This document shows, piece after piece, positions 14,150-28,500 of a stretch of DNA of 64,000 nt. A model generated the notes under the pieces. That model worked only from the letters and a program-made list of their open reading frames with translations. It searched no databases and was not told where the DNA came from. Source of the stretch: Hyaloperonospora brassicae (Eukaryota > Oomycota > Peronosporomycetes > Peronosporales > Peronosporaceae); the NCBI GenBank assembly GCA_947650285.1, contig CANTFL010001445.1, positions 434,001 through 498,000 on the forward strand, given 5' to 3'. Position numbers and translations under genes: made by a program. Positions within the stretch are counted from its first letter, which is position 1; each line of letters begins with the position of its first letter.

Positions 14150-17100
14150 ATATGAGATAAATAAATGTTATTTCTTTTGGTACAACAATACGATTATAGA
14201 CTTTGGGGACCTTCAGTTCCAATAACTTGTTTAATGTATGGGATGAAGGCTCATTGGTGAAAACTTAAGGCTCATTTGCGGCTCCCTATTTCAAAAATGA
14301 AACAGTTATTAGTGTTTTGATCAATTTCAAGGATAAGTTTAAAAAAATGATTATAGCTAAAATCGTTAGTGAATAAAGAAATTTTTTAGTATTTATACAT
14401 GAGTCGGTAGATTGTTAAGTTGCTGTAGTAAACTTGCGTGCATGCCTTTAATTTACGGACTAATACTAACGGATTTGTATTGTAAAAACACATATAGTTT
14501 CGAAACTTACCTGTTAATTGTGGTTGTATCGCTCGAGCGTACCACTATACCATTCATCGTCGTCTCCATGGGTACCTTTACGCATAAATAATGGTGAATG
14601 TGTGCGCTATCATTCAGACACCTGTCCAAGTCTCCATTACATATGAGAGGTTTGTTTGAAATTAAGCTTCCTTAAATTGCTAGATCCTGAAAGAACTGAA
14701 AAGAATGCCTGGTTCCTACAATTTTTACAAAGCATTCTCGACTCTCTAATGACCTCTTTCTTCAAATCGAAACTGCATGTTTATATTAAAACAAAGTATT
14801 ATCATGTATCTTATTGCATTGTATAGGTAGGATATGCTAATTAAACGTGAGATATTTTTGATCAGGTATTTTGCCCTTAGTGACTATAATGAATAATCTA
14901 ATGGTGTGCATTTAACAAGTCAGTGCTTATCACCGATATTACTTTGCGTGATATGTAAATGCTGATATCGCTTATTTTCGACAAAACAGATTTTTATACC
15001 AACATATCATTCCCCTTCGTATGCTATCATGTGCTCAAATGAATCGTATAAAGATGATAAAAAGAAGATAAACCTGACGAGTTCTATATTTCGGACTTCG
15101 TGGCCGATTTTTGCTGCTAAACACCTTATCACGACCGCTGGTTAGGTTTCGCACAAGAGTAATTACTATAGGATACTTAGACATAACGTTTGTATATTTA
15201 TATAATATGGTTGATTTTCTTGATGATTGCCATCGACCACATCAGTTTACTTACAGATGTACGCTTCACTTTACGCCAGTAAAATGTACATCAGTTTTGA
15301 AAACGCCCTTGAATAGTGTAAGAATTGTCTACGAAATGATTATATATCGTTCAGGTGCATAACATATCCTTGCGGTTTGAACGCCTAATATTATCAACAA
15401 CTCTGACATAAGTACTTTATTTGTCCCACATCTTTCCCGTCTTTTAGACCTTGGATGTAAAATCAAGAACGCCAAGCGATCGACAGATAGAAAAAAATAA
15501 CGGTAGTTCAGAGCTTCAAAATACGCAGCAAAGGGCTATTTGACTCAAAAAGTAGCATAGTTGCATAATGTAACGACTTAATTAAAATTTATGCATTAAG
15601 GTGACTTGACCTACCCTGTTTGATGATTTAGGAATCCTTTATCCTTGTTGACGGCCTGCTTGATTAAATGCTATCAAGTATGCCAAAAAGAAATTACTTC
15701 ACTCGATTATCTCCTACTCATGCCGAGTTGACAATAAAAAATCAGTTACAATAACATTAGCGTCAACGTATAAAACTTTTATCTATCGGTGCGGTAAAAG
15801 TGTTGCAATTCTGCCCAACATTCCCCTTTAGTTATATCTATTTTTCACTGACCGGCTTTCTATCGACATCTAGGGTTTAAATGTATTCTTTTGGGTGTGT
15901 TTACTTAACGGAACGTTACCTCAAACAGTACGATGGTGACTAGGTAAACTCTACCCTATTAATCTACCCATATTACCTGAAGCGGCTTCGACACATCCAT
16001 TAGGTCAATGTGCATCGCTGGCGACACTTCCATTAGACTCAATGTGTGCCCCGATGTATACTTTTGGATGCTAATCAACATAATAGATGCAGGGTATATG
16101 AGCTGCTGATTGATTAATAAGTTCCGGCTTTTATGTTAATACAAGCACGGTAAAATTGAGATTACGCAGTGTATTAATCATTATTATAGTGTTAATGTCT
16201 TGAAATGATGTGGAACAGTGTATAGAGTGCCCATGAAATATCCCCCACACGACTTCATCATGACCGTCTGGCACCTCACTTGACTTATTATATACACAAT
16301 AATCCAGCACCGTGCACCGTAATTTATTAGTTTAGATAGTCGCTAGATGTAATTTAAGATGTTATGAAAAGGCTCAAGTTTTGAAGAGATTGAGGTCGAT
16401 AAGGGATATGATTTACTTTCAAATTCTTATTGGAGCTATTGCACATAGGAAAGACGACACGTACACATTTAAACTTAAATTTGGGGCAGGAGATTGCACG
16501 TTCAGAGCCCTGAGGTCCATAACACGGCCTATGATTTATCCGGGTGCATTCAGGGAAATGAGCTATGTTAAGTCCACAGAAGTCATGATAAGCTATTTTT
16601 GAAATCACTGGACACAATCTTGTCCTATGGCTACACGCAACAAATGATTAATTGACGCTGCAGAGGTGTCAGGATAAAATAAATCAAAAGTTCGTGGTAC
16701 GTCACCCAGTGCGTAATTTATAAGCGTTAAATTCAAAAATTTATGCGCATATCTATCTTCCCCTGATTGTGCCTTTCCATAAAAAATCTCACAAGGATTG
16801 TCCAATTGGCCCGACTTATATGGTCTATACATGACATCGAACATGTCAGGTACTAATTTCGCTAGCTCCATGGCATGCCACTTAATCGACTAGACCATAA
16901 ATCGACGATTTTGATTGGCTTATCGACTATTCATCTATTTTAATTTTCTCGGTAATATTAAGCGGATATGTCTTTTACACACTTAAGGCTAAAGTATGAG
17001 ACGAAATGGACCACTATATATATTTTCGAAGTCTAAAATAGTTTGTGGAATCTCCCATCGTGTCTAATATTATGTAAATGAGCTTGGAACCGACCAAATT

Positions 17101-20100
17101 TTATCTGCCGCGGCAGAAAAATACCGAATTATTTTATCGGCATTAGATTACTTGAACACGAAATCATATCACAAGCGGTGTCACCGTTAAATCATGCGCA
17201 GAACCAAGTGTGGACACGCCGGTATAGCTAAACGATCATAACAAGCATCCAATTTCGGCCGCGTTAAGACAGTAAAGCGGCGAAAATTCTCTTAACAAAT
17301 GTGTATATGCTGTTCATAGATTTGCTATGCCATTGCGATATTCGATTCTTACTCAATTTAAATTAATGCTCTATTTGTGAATTGGTATTTATGAAGGGAA
17401 TTAGATTGAAGAAATAGGATCGCACAGTAGTTCTATAAGTTTGGGTCGCCATCGCACGTGCTTGCCTTTATGTACCAACTGTTTGATTTAAATTATGTTC
17501 GTGTTCACGTCTTGATCTTTTGCATACTGCTTACACCAGGAGGCGGTTGCGATACATTTACATTTAGTGGGTAGGTGGCCCTTGTTACGAACTATGTTCT
17601 CGCGCTGTAATGAATATTACCTGACAAAAAATCTAAGATCAAGCTACGCTGCATTTAGCGGCTTTTGGCGCCAAAGACTTCGATTTTGACCAGGAATGAC
17701 TGTTCGACAGATCAGCCGCCCACCCGCTAAAAAAATGGCTTTTCCGACAAAATCGCATACTTCTCTTGAGCATTTCACAACTGACCTTTACACAACTTAT
17801 CTTGCAGAAGGTAAATTCGTCCTAGAATGTCCGCTACTTGAAGGTTAGCTCCACAAAATGTATGCAGCTCTGATTAAGGGTCACAAAATAAGATTTTTTT
17901 GTACGTCTGCAAGACGCTAAAATTTACCAAACTTGCAAAATTGTAATATATACTTCGTGACACTGTTGTGATAGAATCCGAGATCTTGCAACGATTCGAA
18001 AATAACACAATCAATTTTAAAGCAATGCTTTATAGAATTGCTAATTCTAGTTTATTGAGAAGGATTGTGTAAAGCTCGACGATAATTAAGGTAAAATGAC
18101 AAATTTTTCTGAAATACGATACGAATTATATAAGACACAGTTTTTATGTCAAAGTTGATCCTAACCAATTGTAATATCAAGATTTTATTCGCCAGGTCGT
18201 CTTCTTGAATAGTGGACTAAGGCTTCCACGTTGGTCTCCGTCTCTAAATGAAGCGAACTAAACTGAAGAATAAAGAGATAACTCAAAAATTGATTGCTTA
18301 ATACAGAAGATACAAGAAGAAGAAGATTACACATAAGTAGTCGCTCAGCCTATCGATATTTGCATCTAGATGCGCTCTCTACCTTCGTGACAATCCATAA
18401 GACAGGTAGCACACAACTATCGGGCTAGTGCAGTTTTAAATTGTAGACTATAATTTTTACCCTTAATTTTTCCTGATTAAAATGCGAGAATCGCTTAACA
18501 GGACAATATAGTCTTGGACTGTCGATAAATTCGTATCATTATTTGTTGTATACTTTTAGATCAACTTATTTTGAAAATTAATTGCGAGTTTAATAAATGC
18601 GGTTTGTCGTCGAACGCGTCCGAGATAATTCAATTTTAATTGATGACTCAATATGGCTACCAAACAGATCCTTTACAAATCTGTTCACCAATGGTATCAT
18701 TTTTCGATCGGATAATATATACCTTGTGATTAATTATTCGCTGTATTATGCAGTCGCTATGTTCCGGGTAATTAGTATGTATTTTTAGTCTTAAGGTCAA
18801 TCTTGCCCCCGAAATCTAGACAGTAAGGCAAACAGCATTGCTATTGAGAAAGGTTGAGCATCATAAAAATTATAAAAGTCGTCAAATAAACACATTAGGT
18901 AGCTCAACTTAGTATAATCAGGCAACACTATAGAAAATTTGAATCCGAACACCAGGGTTTCTACACGCGTTACACAGAATATTTACAGTGTAGACATTTC
19001 AGACCCTATAGCTGATAAATCTATTATTTTGCGCGGGAAGTTGCGCAAAAAATTCGATAAAATCAATCTTTCGAATTGTCCTGGACATCTTCTTCAGTGC
19101 TTATAATGCGAGGCGTAAAACCACCCCATAGCAAAATGTCGCAGCGACAAGACCATTTAGATTTTCGGGCAGTATTAATCTATACAGTAAAATAAATTAT
19201 GATGCTTGAGAATTTATTATCACCTTGTTAACGGATCGAGTAAATTAGAGTAACGGCAACAAGCAAGCCAAGAATAGCTTATCCTGAACGTAACTTTAAA
19301 AAAAGTGACTCTATCCTCGAAAGTCAAGGCTCATATAAAGCATCCACAACACCAACGATCATGGTAGCAGGATTTACCCTAACTCGGACGCCCAATAATC
19401 TCATTTATTCAAACAAAAAAGTAAATTAATGTTTATACTAAACGAGCTTTATATCTTTCTTACGTACCAGAACCTAATATACACGGCTTATAACGGAAAA
19501 TTCTTCTATGCGATGATAAATGATCGTCTAAAAGAAATGGTACTGATTTTTAGTTGTCGTAACTCTGAGCCTAATGTTTGGTTTCTGCTTGTTTCTCGTC
19601 AGTAGAACCACACCAAACTTACGTCGATGACCCTAACTATAAAAAAATCCAAATTTATATTGTTAAAAACCAAAACTTCCATATCAGCATTACATTATAC
19701 TTCTGCTCAAACTAAAGAGGCGGTAACGTGCGAAAACACAACAAGCCGTCGAAGATCTTAAGTCAGATGAGGGGTTAGTGTATTTTATGGGGCTGACCAA
19801 TAAACCTAAATATAGAAACACGCACAAGATATTGTAGGTGATGCTGATAGCTACTTCAGCTCAATAATTAAATGCAACGCCATTTACATTTGTTACGTCT
19901 GCTCATGACTGGGTAGCCCACGATAGCTATCTAATGTCATAACAAGGATAGCATATACCTGGCTGTCACTGGTTTGACATCTATGTTTTCAAGAGCGATA
20001 CGAATAACCCAATCTTTCAGCCAATCTGATCAATGTGCATTATAAATAAATTGCACAAATTTTTAGTGCTTCTCAAACAATCCTATGGTATGTACATGAC

Positions 20101-23000
20101 ATTGTAATCTTCCCTTTCCACCCGTCGCTCTGTTTTTGCGAGGCGAATTGGTTTTATCGTGTTTACCGATTGCGGCTAATCTTTATTGCCCAATTTTTTT
20201 TACGTGCACATATAACGTATACATCTCCAAGCAAAGTATCTTAGTATCATCCTTGTGCTCTTCGTGGAATGTGCATACGCACTCTTCGGGAAGCCAAGAA
20301 AATCCTGCCCCAAATGGGTGAGCGCGCCGTCTTAGTAGAAGAACTAGAAATTTCTGGACTTTTGCATCTTCACGAAATAGCAAAAGTATAAAAGGTAATT
20401 TCATTAAACATTATCGACGACCACCCACATTGGCATCTTACTACCAATAAATTATCATCACATCCAATACGTGCTAAATTATATGATGCTATTTCAAAAA
20501 ATACATTTACGTTTTAATATTATATTCTTAGATCATAATTTGACAACATGTGTATATTAGATATAGATATTGATACAAAGTGATATTTCGAAATTAGGAA
20601 AACTTTCTTAACATTGAGCCAATTACTCTAATGTTTATATTCAGCATCAATTTGAGCAAAAACCACCCAGTTGTATTATTCTATAACTATACACTTTATC
20701 ACAAACACCCCTTTTTACTATTTTTATCAATTGTGCGCCATAAAAGCTAATATACATTTTTAATCTTAATCATAGATCCCATCAGTCCGTTTGACTGTAT
20801 AAAATGATGATGGTCCAAATAATCCCGATCAGTCACCTGTTAACGGTAGAGAAACCACCTATTCAAAAGAATACTAAAATAAATTCCCATTTTCTCATCT
20901 ACATGATCAAATTCAAAATAGAGTCTATCTTCCATAATTAAAAAAAATAATATATTATTATATACTTGGAATCGTCAAGTCGATCGGAAATTGATAAAAA
21001 TTACACCCACTAATTTATGCATCGTCCTGAGACTTGAATGCCACAACCCATTAATTTAAGACTACCTAGTTCTTTAAATATCAATCCAATGTATTGTATA
21101 CCATAAATATTGGTGATATTAGCGTGGCACTAATACGACGGTGTGATATAGATCATAAACACCTCCTGGTCCCAAAACGTTGTGGTTGTACTTGAGCATT
21201 TATCGATCTAAGAGAATCCTTGTGTCACTTTTATATAATTTACCGCCATGCATCGTAATTAAATATTACCATGTATAAAAAGGAATCTGATTTTAGAAGA
21301 GTGCCTTCGCTACAATTAATTTCATATCGTAGCACCTGCGGCTTTGAACACCTCGCAAGACTAAATCTGAACGTATTTCTACGGCAGTCATAACTACTGT
21401 TATCGAACGCATAGCATCGATCGTATTCACCATGACATAATATTAGTTTATGAAGAAAGCAGGTAGAAGTTTGTATAATCAGAGTGTTTAACCGACAGCA
21501 TTAAAAGTCCGTGATAAGCTGCGTGGCTACGAATGCTCGACACTACTTTCTTTGGATTAACATGAATTGTGAGACTCATGAAAGTCAATTCGTACACGAT
21601 TACATCCTTTTTACACAAAATTACTTATTACAACTAGAAATTAGCTCAATTGATTAAAAAATGCTTTGTATCAAGCATCTGTGCTACACGGAAACCTGAC
21701 AATACAATTTATCTGAGCCCGATGACCCGTAGAAAAATGATTGCTGGTATTACATGGCCATGGCTTCCGACATGGTCCAAAACCGTAAATTAGAATCAAT
21801 TTCACCGACGAACCTCGGCTGTCAAGGGATCGCCCAACTGGATTGCATGGATGTCACGTGTTTAGCGAGCGACAATTCTTGACAGGACTAATATAGTGCG
21901 TAGAGCCCGCCACCGGACAGGCTAAAAGCTAATCAGAGAGAAGGTCCAAAAGCGAGGCGAGGCATTTCATGTTGGACGATAATTATGTAAAGATGATCGT
22001 AATTTAAGTGATCCAATATGAAATAATGGTTGGGGACCTTTTACATCGACTATCTACGTATAGAAGATTACATGTACTATGTCGAACTTATCAATTATAC
22101 GTGCCGTTATCCTGCACATTGCATGTACAATTGGTGTCGGTGGATGAACAGCGTCTCCTTGGACCTTTGTCGTATGCAAATTCAGGTTTAAGAAACCAAG
22201 GTCTCTATTTAGACACGACGGAGATAAAGTTGTGTATTTCAATTTAGTATCGTCATCTCTCTCGTGCTATTCATAAAGTTCAAAATATAAACAGACAAAG
22301 CCTTATTTAAAAAAGATAGCTGCGACATTTGCACTTCCGCTCGAATCTGTGTAAGATAGTTAAATCATATGCAGACGCAACCAGGACACAGGAGGAATAC
22401 TGGTACTCGTCAGATAAAGATTCAAAGGAAAGGATTATGTATACAAGTGCAAAAACCGGCGTGAGGTCACAAGAAACAAGAGTAATCAATAAAAATCTAT
22501 TTAAATTTGTGGCCGGCTGGAACTGACAATGGAAAACATACGTGATACGTTTAGCTTGCATTCTCGTTTTGTAAAAATTAATTATTTTTATCATTCTTCA
22601 GACACACTACGCAGCGTTCACGATTGATGTGACGACTACGGTCGATTTGGAATGGATCTTGAGTGTGCATACAATCAACGACATAAAAAATTACGATCGA
22701 CCAATATCTACGCATTTTAAATCGATGATAGTAGACTATTCGGGAATTGATATAATCACTGATACGCAAAATCTGTCTAAATGAAGCGATAGGCGCCAGT
22801 TATGCACTTTATCGACAAAAGCAGCTAATTCAAATGATTTGTTTTACTTCTTATCAGTATTTTTAACATGACAAGTTACATGTCGTTGTCTTAATTGACA
22901 ACACGCTAATTTGAGGGCGTTAGTTCCTTTGACATTTGAGCATAATATTTGTTTCCCTGCGCAAGCAAGAAAGTCGAAGGAGGCGATGTTGAAAGTTACT
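14150..23000. other. AT-rich gene-poor tract
   Basis: No gene is recognisable on either strand. At 16.35-16.87 kb two overlapping minus-strand open frames (88 and 87 codons) look somewhat protein-like, but they match no family I know and lie in different frames. Everything else is short, stop-rich and AT-rich. Confidence 0.6.
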
Positions 23001-23007
23001 ATTTGTG

Positions 23008-23270
23008 ACAGGTAACAAGGTCCTGCAGTTCAAGCGCAAGACCTGTTTTAGGTAATTTCGACCTCACCTGATTGGCTGATAATGTGTTAGAAGGACAGAT
23101 AGGACAAGAGAGACGGGTGCCATGTGACAGGACGATATATGGGACAGGGAGAGACAGTCACCACATGATACTTGACATAGTCAAGTTGTAGTTTCCGTTT
23201 CTGGTCATGCATATCGTAGTGTTAAAGGAAGTAAGTTTTTAACGCACAATATATTCACTTTTACTTCCAC
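23008..23270. repeat. Possible LTR of a Gypsy-type retrotransposon
   Basis: This short block is distinctly richer in G and C than its surroundings and starts with a TGTGACAGGTAACAAGG-like segment. It resembles the non-coding LTRs of oomycete Gypsy elements in texture: repeated GACAG/GGACAG units, no open frame, sharp composition edges. No second copy, primer-binding site or internal coding region is next to it, so if the call is right it would be a solo LTR. The identification is from general resemblance only. Confidence 0.3.
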
Positions 23271-23279
23271 CTTCTTTGC

Positions 23280-26200
23280 AATAAGTGCACTACCACACTC
23301 TAACAGGCGATGCATGATATACACATCGCTATTTCCAGACAGATAATAAGATCTTCCTCAGGTCACCGCAACATGTCGATAATGCTTTTAAAATGCGGAT
23401 AGGAGAGTCGTAGCATGGCTTCGTTCATATATGGGATATACAAAATTCATAATGCTGATGCTTATCCCCTGTACACCAGTCCTGCGCCGACGCGGTATCG
23501 TAAGTACTTAAAATATGATCCGTATGATATTTACGCAAATCTGTTGGTACAATTTCCCCTAATATAAACTTTTAGCGCTCAAACTTTAGATTTATGACTC
23601 AGTTTATTGCGATAAACAGAATACGTATGACAGATAATAGCTTACTCAATTTTAAAAACAGTATTTCTTGACAAAAAATGATGTCGTTGATTACTCGTCA
23701 AGCATATCAGCTTTCTTTTTATTAATTTGATAATATAATAGATGCTAGTCTTCGTTACACATGCTTCTTCACAGAACTTTATCTATACTGTGCCGCACAC
23801 TTACGGGAACTGACGAAATTATTCTTCATTAGTTGTCCCTTTCAGTTTCCTTTTGCAAGAAACTGCTCATCATTTTGCATTCTAACTCAATCCGGGAGTT
23901 TAAAAGGTTTTAGGATCACGGTCCAAACGTGTAAGATAAGTCCAATGTTGCACAAAGTGGCTGTCGGCACTACTTAATTGTGATATCTTATACTTCGGCA
24001 CGGTGATACGGCACAAAACTTAGGTCATTGAATTGGGTCTAGTGAGCCCATTTACATTAACTTGGTAGTGTATTACAAATTGTCGAAGGTCATATTGTTA
24101 CAGCGACCGGCTCGCCAACAGCCTCGATCCTATAGCAATATTCTCAAAGCTACCGAATTTCGTATCCTTAAGATACGGCGGCAGTAATTGATTTTCCGTC
24201 ATGAGATGGCTCCAAAAGGCGAATTTTCGGAAGCTGCTTTCGAGACAGTGCTCGACATATTGTGACCGACGTCGCGCGTCACAAAGTGGGTTCGAAGATT
24301 CTGTATACGCATAAATGGGAGGACGTGTCGGGCTCTATCCGATTCTGGCACCTTGCAAAATTATGCGCTTCGAGCAAATAATATAGATCAATTAACACAG
24401 AAACATATTTTTTGGCAAGCTTGAGTCGATAGAGACGTTCCACATGATTGTAATTTCGGTATTTCTAAGCTAACCGATCGAAGGTCACACCTGCCCCCTA
24501 TATACGTACGAAAAGTCCTACCCGCCAGAAGCTGTTATGCACGTGGGTAATTTCCATTCACTCGGATGAAGCTAGCATGAAGCAGCTCTACATGGACGAG
24601 CACAAGAGTCGGTAAATTTACCGCATGATCACAAGTAATGTAACGAGATAAGTACCTACGTTACCTACTATACATGTGGCGGTGACGTAGCGTTAAGTCA
24701 AGTCTTAAGTATAAGTACAAATTGAACATGTTTATATATTTTCTTTTATTTGCGAGTACGAATGTTTCTATTGAACGTATGGAAGCCACTAATTTCACGA
24801 GCTCATATCTTACTAGCTGATAATGGGACTAACACCCATAAATACAGACGTATAAGACGTGCTGTATCTGCTAAATTATATGTAGTCATCCTTTATATAG
24901 TTAATTTATGCTTTATCGTTACTACTAATTGTAGCGAGGTAGATTAATTACAGCTGACGAATGATAGTGAAGGATTTTATCTCTATCGCCTAGATGTTCT
25001 TGAGAAATGGTAATGAAACAGCAAGCCTCTGAATCCGGTAATGATATGTATTGGGTCGTCACTAAGACTCTTTAACAGCAAAAAAACATATAATAAGCCA
25101 TAATACATTTTGGAGATGGTACTGCACAGCTTTGGAGTTCACATCTACTCAGTCTTCATGTCTTCACCTACCTCAAAATCATAAGCAGGCGCAACTGCGT
25201 CGTTTGGGGTCCCAATATTGCCAATTACGTAACAAGTGATCATTATAGTAAGCATTTGCGCAATGTATCTCTGCGACAGTGACAACTGCCAGAGTCAGCC
25301 TGAAATTATCTTTGGGGACTGACTTTATCGAGGTGCATTCAGGGGATCGGTAATTGTAAATTTTATGAGTAGCAGGGTATCATTTGCTCAATTAGAAGAT
25401 GGAATGTGTACACTGGTACATTGCATAAGAACACGTATGTTGTTAGTGACCAGCAGCCGAATTTTGACGTTCCAGTGGAATAAAAAAGTAATTAGCAGTT
25501 TCTTATCTTCCCATCTGATAGCATACAAGCTTTCGTGGAGTGTTTTGCACTACATCGCGTACAAATACGCAAAAAAAATCACAAACGTTACATTTTGGAG
25601 AGGTCCCGGCAGACGCTACATCATCCATCCGCCATAAGCGGCAACGCTGCGCGCAAAACCTTCTATCTGTCCGCTGAATGGACACAACACTTGCTTTGTG
25701 GGCGCGCGCACTCTGGCATACAAAATTTAAGGTATGGATTTGTTATAGGAGTTGTAATGCGGCAAATAAGCATTTTTCGGGGCTTGCGATGGGTCACACC
25801 TATTACCGTATAACTAGTAATCCCTTGTATTGTTACATTATATGGGTGCGCATTTCTTTCTCATCTACATTATGCGTACATAGAACGTAAAAAATCGGGG
25901 CAAGATGTGCTCAGAGGATATATACGTATAATTAAAGTTAGATATATATTTTTGAAGCCTCCTCTATACGCTTCTATTTAACCTACAATCTGATAAACTA
26001 CTTAATTTATAAGCAGAAGGTCACTCCTCATTCATTGCGCGCCTCTAGCAGCGACCCAAGATTTATTTTTATGATAAATATGGCCTGTATCAATTAAGTA
26101 CAAAGTGGCGCCACAAATTACCTCTATATGTAATACTTAATATTATAAACTCACAAGAGTCATATTTTGAAAAATCATTAATTTAGAATATATATATGGG

Positions 26201-26470
26201 CATAAATGTTGCCAATTGCATGTTATTGGCTGACCCTATTTACGTAAAGACAGCTTGACCTTATTTGTCAAAACTTTATTGCAGTCGTGGGGGAAAAGAC
26301 GGTGGAACACATTTATAGTCATGCCCATGTGCGCAACCCTGCTGGCAAAATCTGATAATCGCCCCAATTAGAGAACGTTGGGAACTAATTTAACCTTGAA
26401 CGCTATATGGAACGGGGTAGACCCGAGACTTTATATAATCACTGCAAGTTTGAGTAATATTAATATAGGG
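23280..26470. other. Gene-poor tract
   Basis: This part is mostly AT-rich. The segment at 24.1-24.6 kb has higher GC and may be old transposon sequence, but I could not read a domain. Overlapping short frames at 25.36-25.89 kb are on both strands and show no family features. Confidence 0.5.
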
Positions 26471-26474
26471 AAGT

Positions 26475-27168
26475 GCTAAAGTCACACCCTTTTTCCTTAT
26501 ATTCACACCCCTCCTTCAAAAACTTATATACAAAAACCCTATTCAGTTCAAGATTAACTTTCTGACAAAGGTATTACTCAATAATCTAGGCCATTAATCG
26601 TCTGAACCACTTTAAGCGGCAGTGACACGACTACCCACGTGATTTGTCCCACTTGGCTCCAGTCTAGATCGCCACCTTCACGCGCCTTGAGGACCGTTGT
26701 CACTGTTAGGTACAACACGTTCGCTTAGCCAGCGCAAGAGACGTCATTGAAGGCCAGCAGGTACAAATTCAGTTGCGAGAACTACGCATACAAAAAGAGG
26801 GAACTATGGTCAGCCTCTGCGTTGCAACCTGGACACTCGTCTGTATCTCCTCTTGCTCTCACATTTTTAGCCAGCACGACCTTTCGTGGGAAGTCGTTAA
26901 GAATAAAGCCACGACGGCATTCCAAACTCTTGATGGCGTCCTTAACGATACCGACGACAATCTCGTCGGCCACATGTGCGCCCGACTCCATCGCGGCTTG
27001 AACTTTTTGCCTATGTCGGTGCCAGCAGCTACAGCAGCGCGCAAGATGTCGCCCGTAGCCAAGTGGCAGAGAAAGTACTCGTCTTTGTCCAACGGCGATT
27101 GCGTACCTTGTATATATAAAATTTGGAAGGAAGGGTGTGAATCTAAGGAAAAGGGGTGTAAATTTTGC
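26475..27168. mobile_element. Small inverted-repeat element carrying a captured host-gene fragment
   Basis: The left arm (about 26475-26538) and the right arm (about 27105-27168) are reverse complements of each other over roughly 60 bases with a handful of mismatches. Both share CACACCCYTTTTCCTTA, ATTCACACCC and TATATACA-like blocks. Inside lies a piece of an adenylate kinase gene that begins exactly where the right arm ends. A non-autonomous terminal-inverted-repeat transposon that picked up host exon sequence would look like this. I could not see a convincing target-site duplication, so the outer ends are approximate and a simple inverted duplication remains possible. Confidence 0.55.
26859..27107 (-). 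pseudogene. Adenylate kinase fragment, frameshifted
   Basis: The minus strand reads GTQSPLDKDEY, then CHLATGDILRAAVAAGTDIGKK in one frame. It continues in another frame with AAMESGAHVADEIVVGIVKD, then RRGFILNDFPRKVV. These are the region just after the P-loop, the AMP-binding ATGD(M/I)LRAA motif, the SGxxVxDEIVxxIVK helix and the GF(I)LDGFPRT motif of eukaryotic adenylate kinases. The P-loop itself (GxPGxGK) is absent because the fragment starts in the middle of it, against the inverted-repeat arm. One frameshift lies near 27.0 kb, and the LID and C-terminal regions are missing. It is non-functional. The usual enzyme is about 220-270 residues; fewer than 90 remain. Confidence 0.8.
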
Positions 27169-27199
27169 AAATTCCTTAATATATTCCATAAAAAGTTTT

Positions 27200-28500
27200 A
27201 TCAGAATATAACAGCTCAGTGTGATATTTACTCAGTGATTCAAGGATAACTTATTAGTTGGTATATAAAAATGATATGATGACATTAATAGCTGCTTGAC
27301 GCGCGCAAGGGTGGTGCGAAGACGTCACTATACATGCTATAATATGTAATAATGGATGAGTAAGGAAGGACTAATAAGACACACATTTTAACTTATATAC
27401 TAATACAGTTTTCCTATTATTTTACTGATCTCTTGTGTTTAGTACTAAGTCTGCCTCGAACGCGTACCGTTTACGCATAGGTAATTGGGCACTAGTTCTC
27501 GCTGCAGTCAGTGAAAGCCTTCTACGCACTATTGTCAGTGAGTAGCTCCCTGTGCCCGATTGCATAAGCAATACGGACACCCCGCACCCGGTAAAATCTT
27601 AAATAGATACGCCTGCTTCTCTGTAAGATGAAGCACAGCTGTGCTTGCATCGGCTACGCATGAGATGTAATTTACCACTCCTTAATTTGGCTTTTTCCAG
27701 AGTAATGTGTTTAGCGACTAATGCATCTGATGGACAAGCGAAGCGGTACAGCTATGCCTACATCGGCTTGGCGCTTGAGTGGTACTAATCAATTGGTGTC
27801 TGGAAAAATAGTGGACTGCCAATCTATTACGGTATAATGTTCCTGTACGGAAGTGAAATAGTCCTCTATAAACCGTAGCAATATAGGACCCCAGCTCCAA
27901 GTGTGACAGCTAGTTCGTCGAAGGTGACCATAAATTATGTTATTCATGAGTAGGCTTGACTTTTAATGTGTATTGCCAAGGAAGCAAACTTTATAGGTGT
28001 CCAAGTGAACGTTAATTCTGCTGATTGCTATAAAGGGTATCGACTTTGATCGACTTAAATAAGCGGATTGGATCCACATTAACTTGCGACTCCCGTATGA
28101 CATATCACAAAGACGTATAACATTAAGCACGAGGCTTGCGAGCCTTCTGACGAGCTGTATCATTGTCAGAGGACATTTTGTTGAATGTCAAAGGGTGCAC
28201 GTGCACTCAGTTGGGCAGCTTCACAGATGAACTATTTGATACATGCAATACACATGAACTTTTTACAGTCATAGCAAAGACGCACAGACGCCGCTGCGCT
28301 TCGATTCATATCAGACTTGTGCCTCCTCAAAAAGAATGGGACCGTCGTTAAGCCCGTTACGCACAACCTGTACCTAAGTAGCAGCACCTAAATGTCGCAA
28401 GTCTAGAATCTATCTATAGATCAGATTCACGCAGTCGACCTTCGGTTTTGCACTATGAGACATCGATGATTGTGATCAGGTGTCTTCCGCGATCATTCCC
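27200..28500. other. Intergenic, no gene seen
   Basis: Stops are frequent in all frames. Short open frames around 27.7-28.35 kb show no domain and no start-region or codon-use support. Confidence 0.5.
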
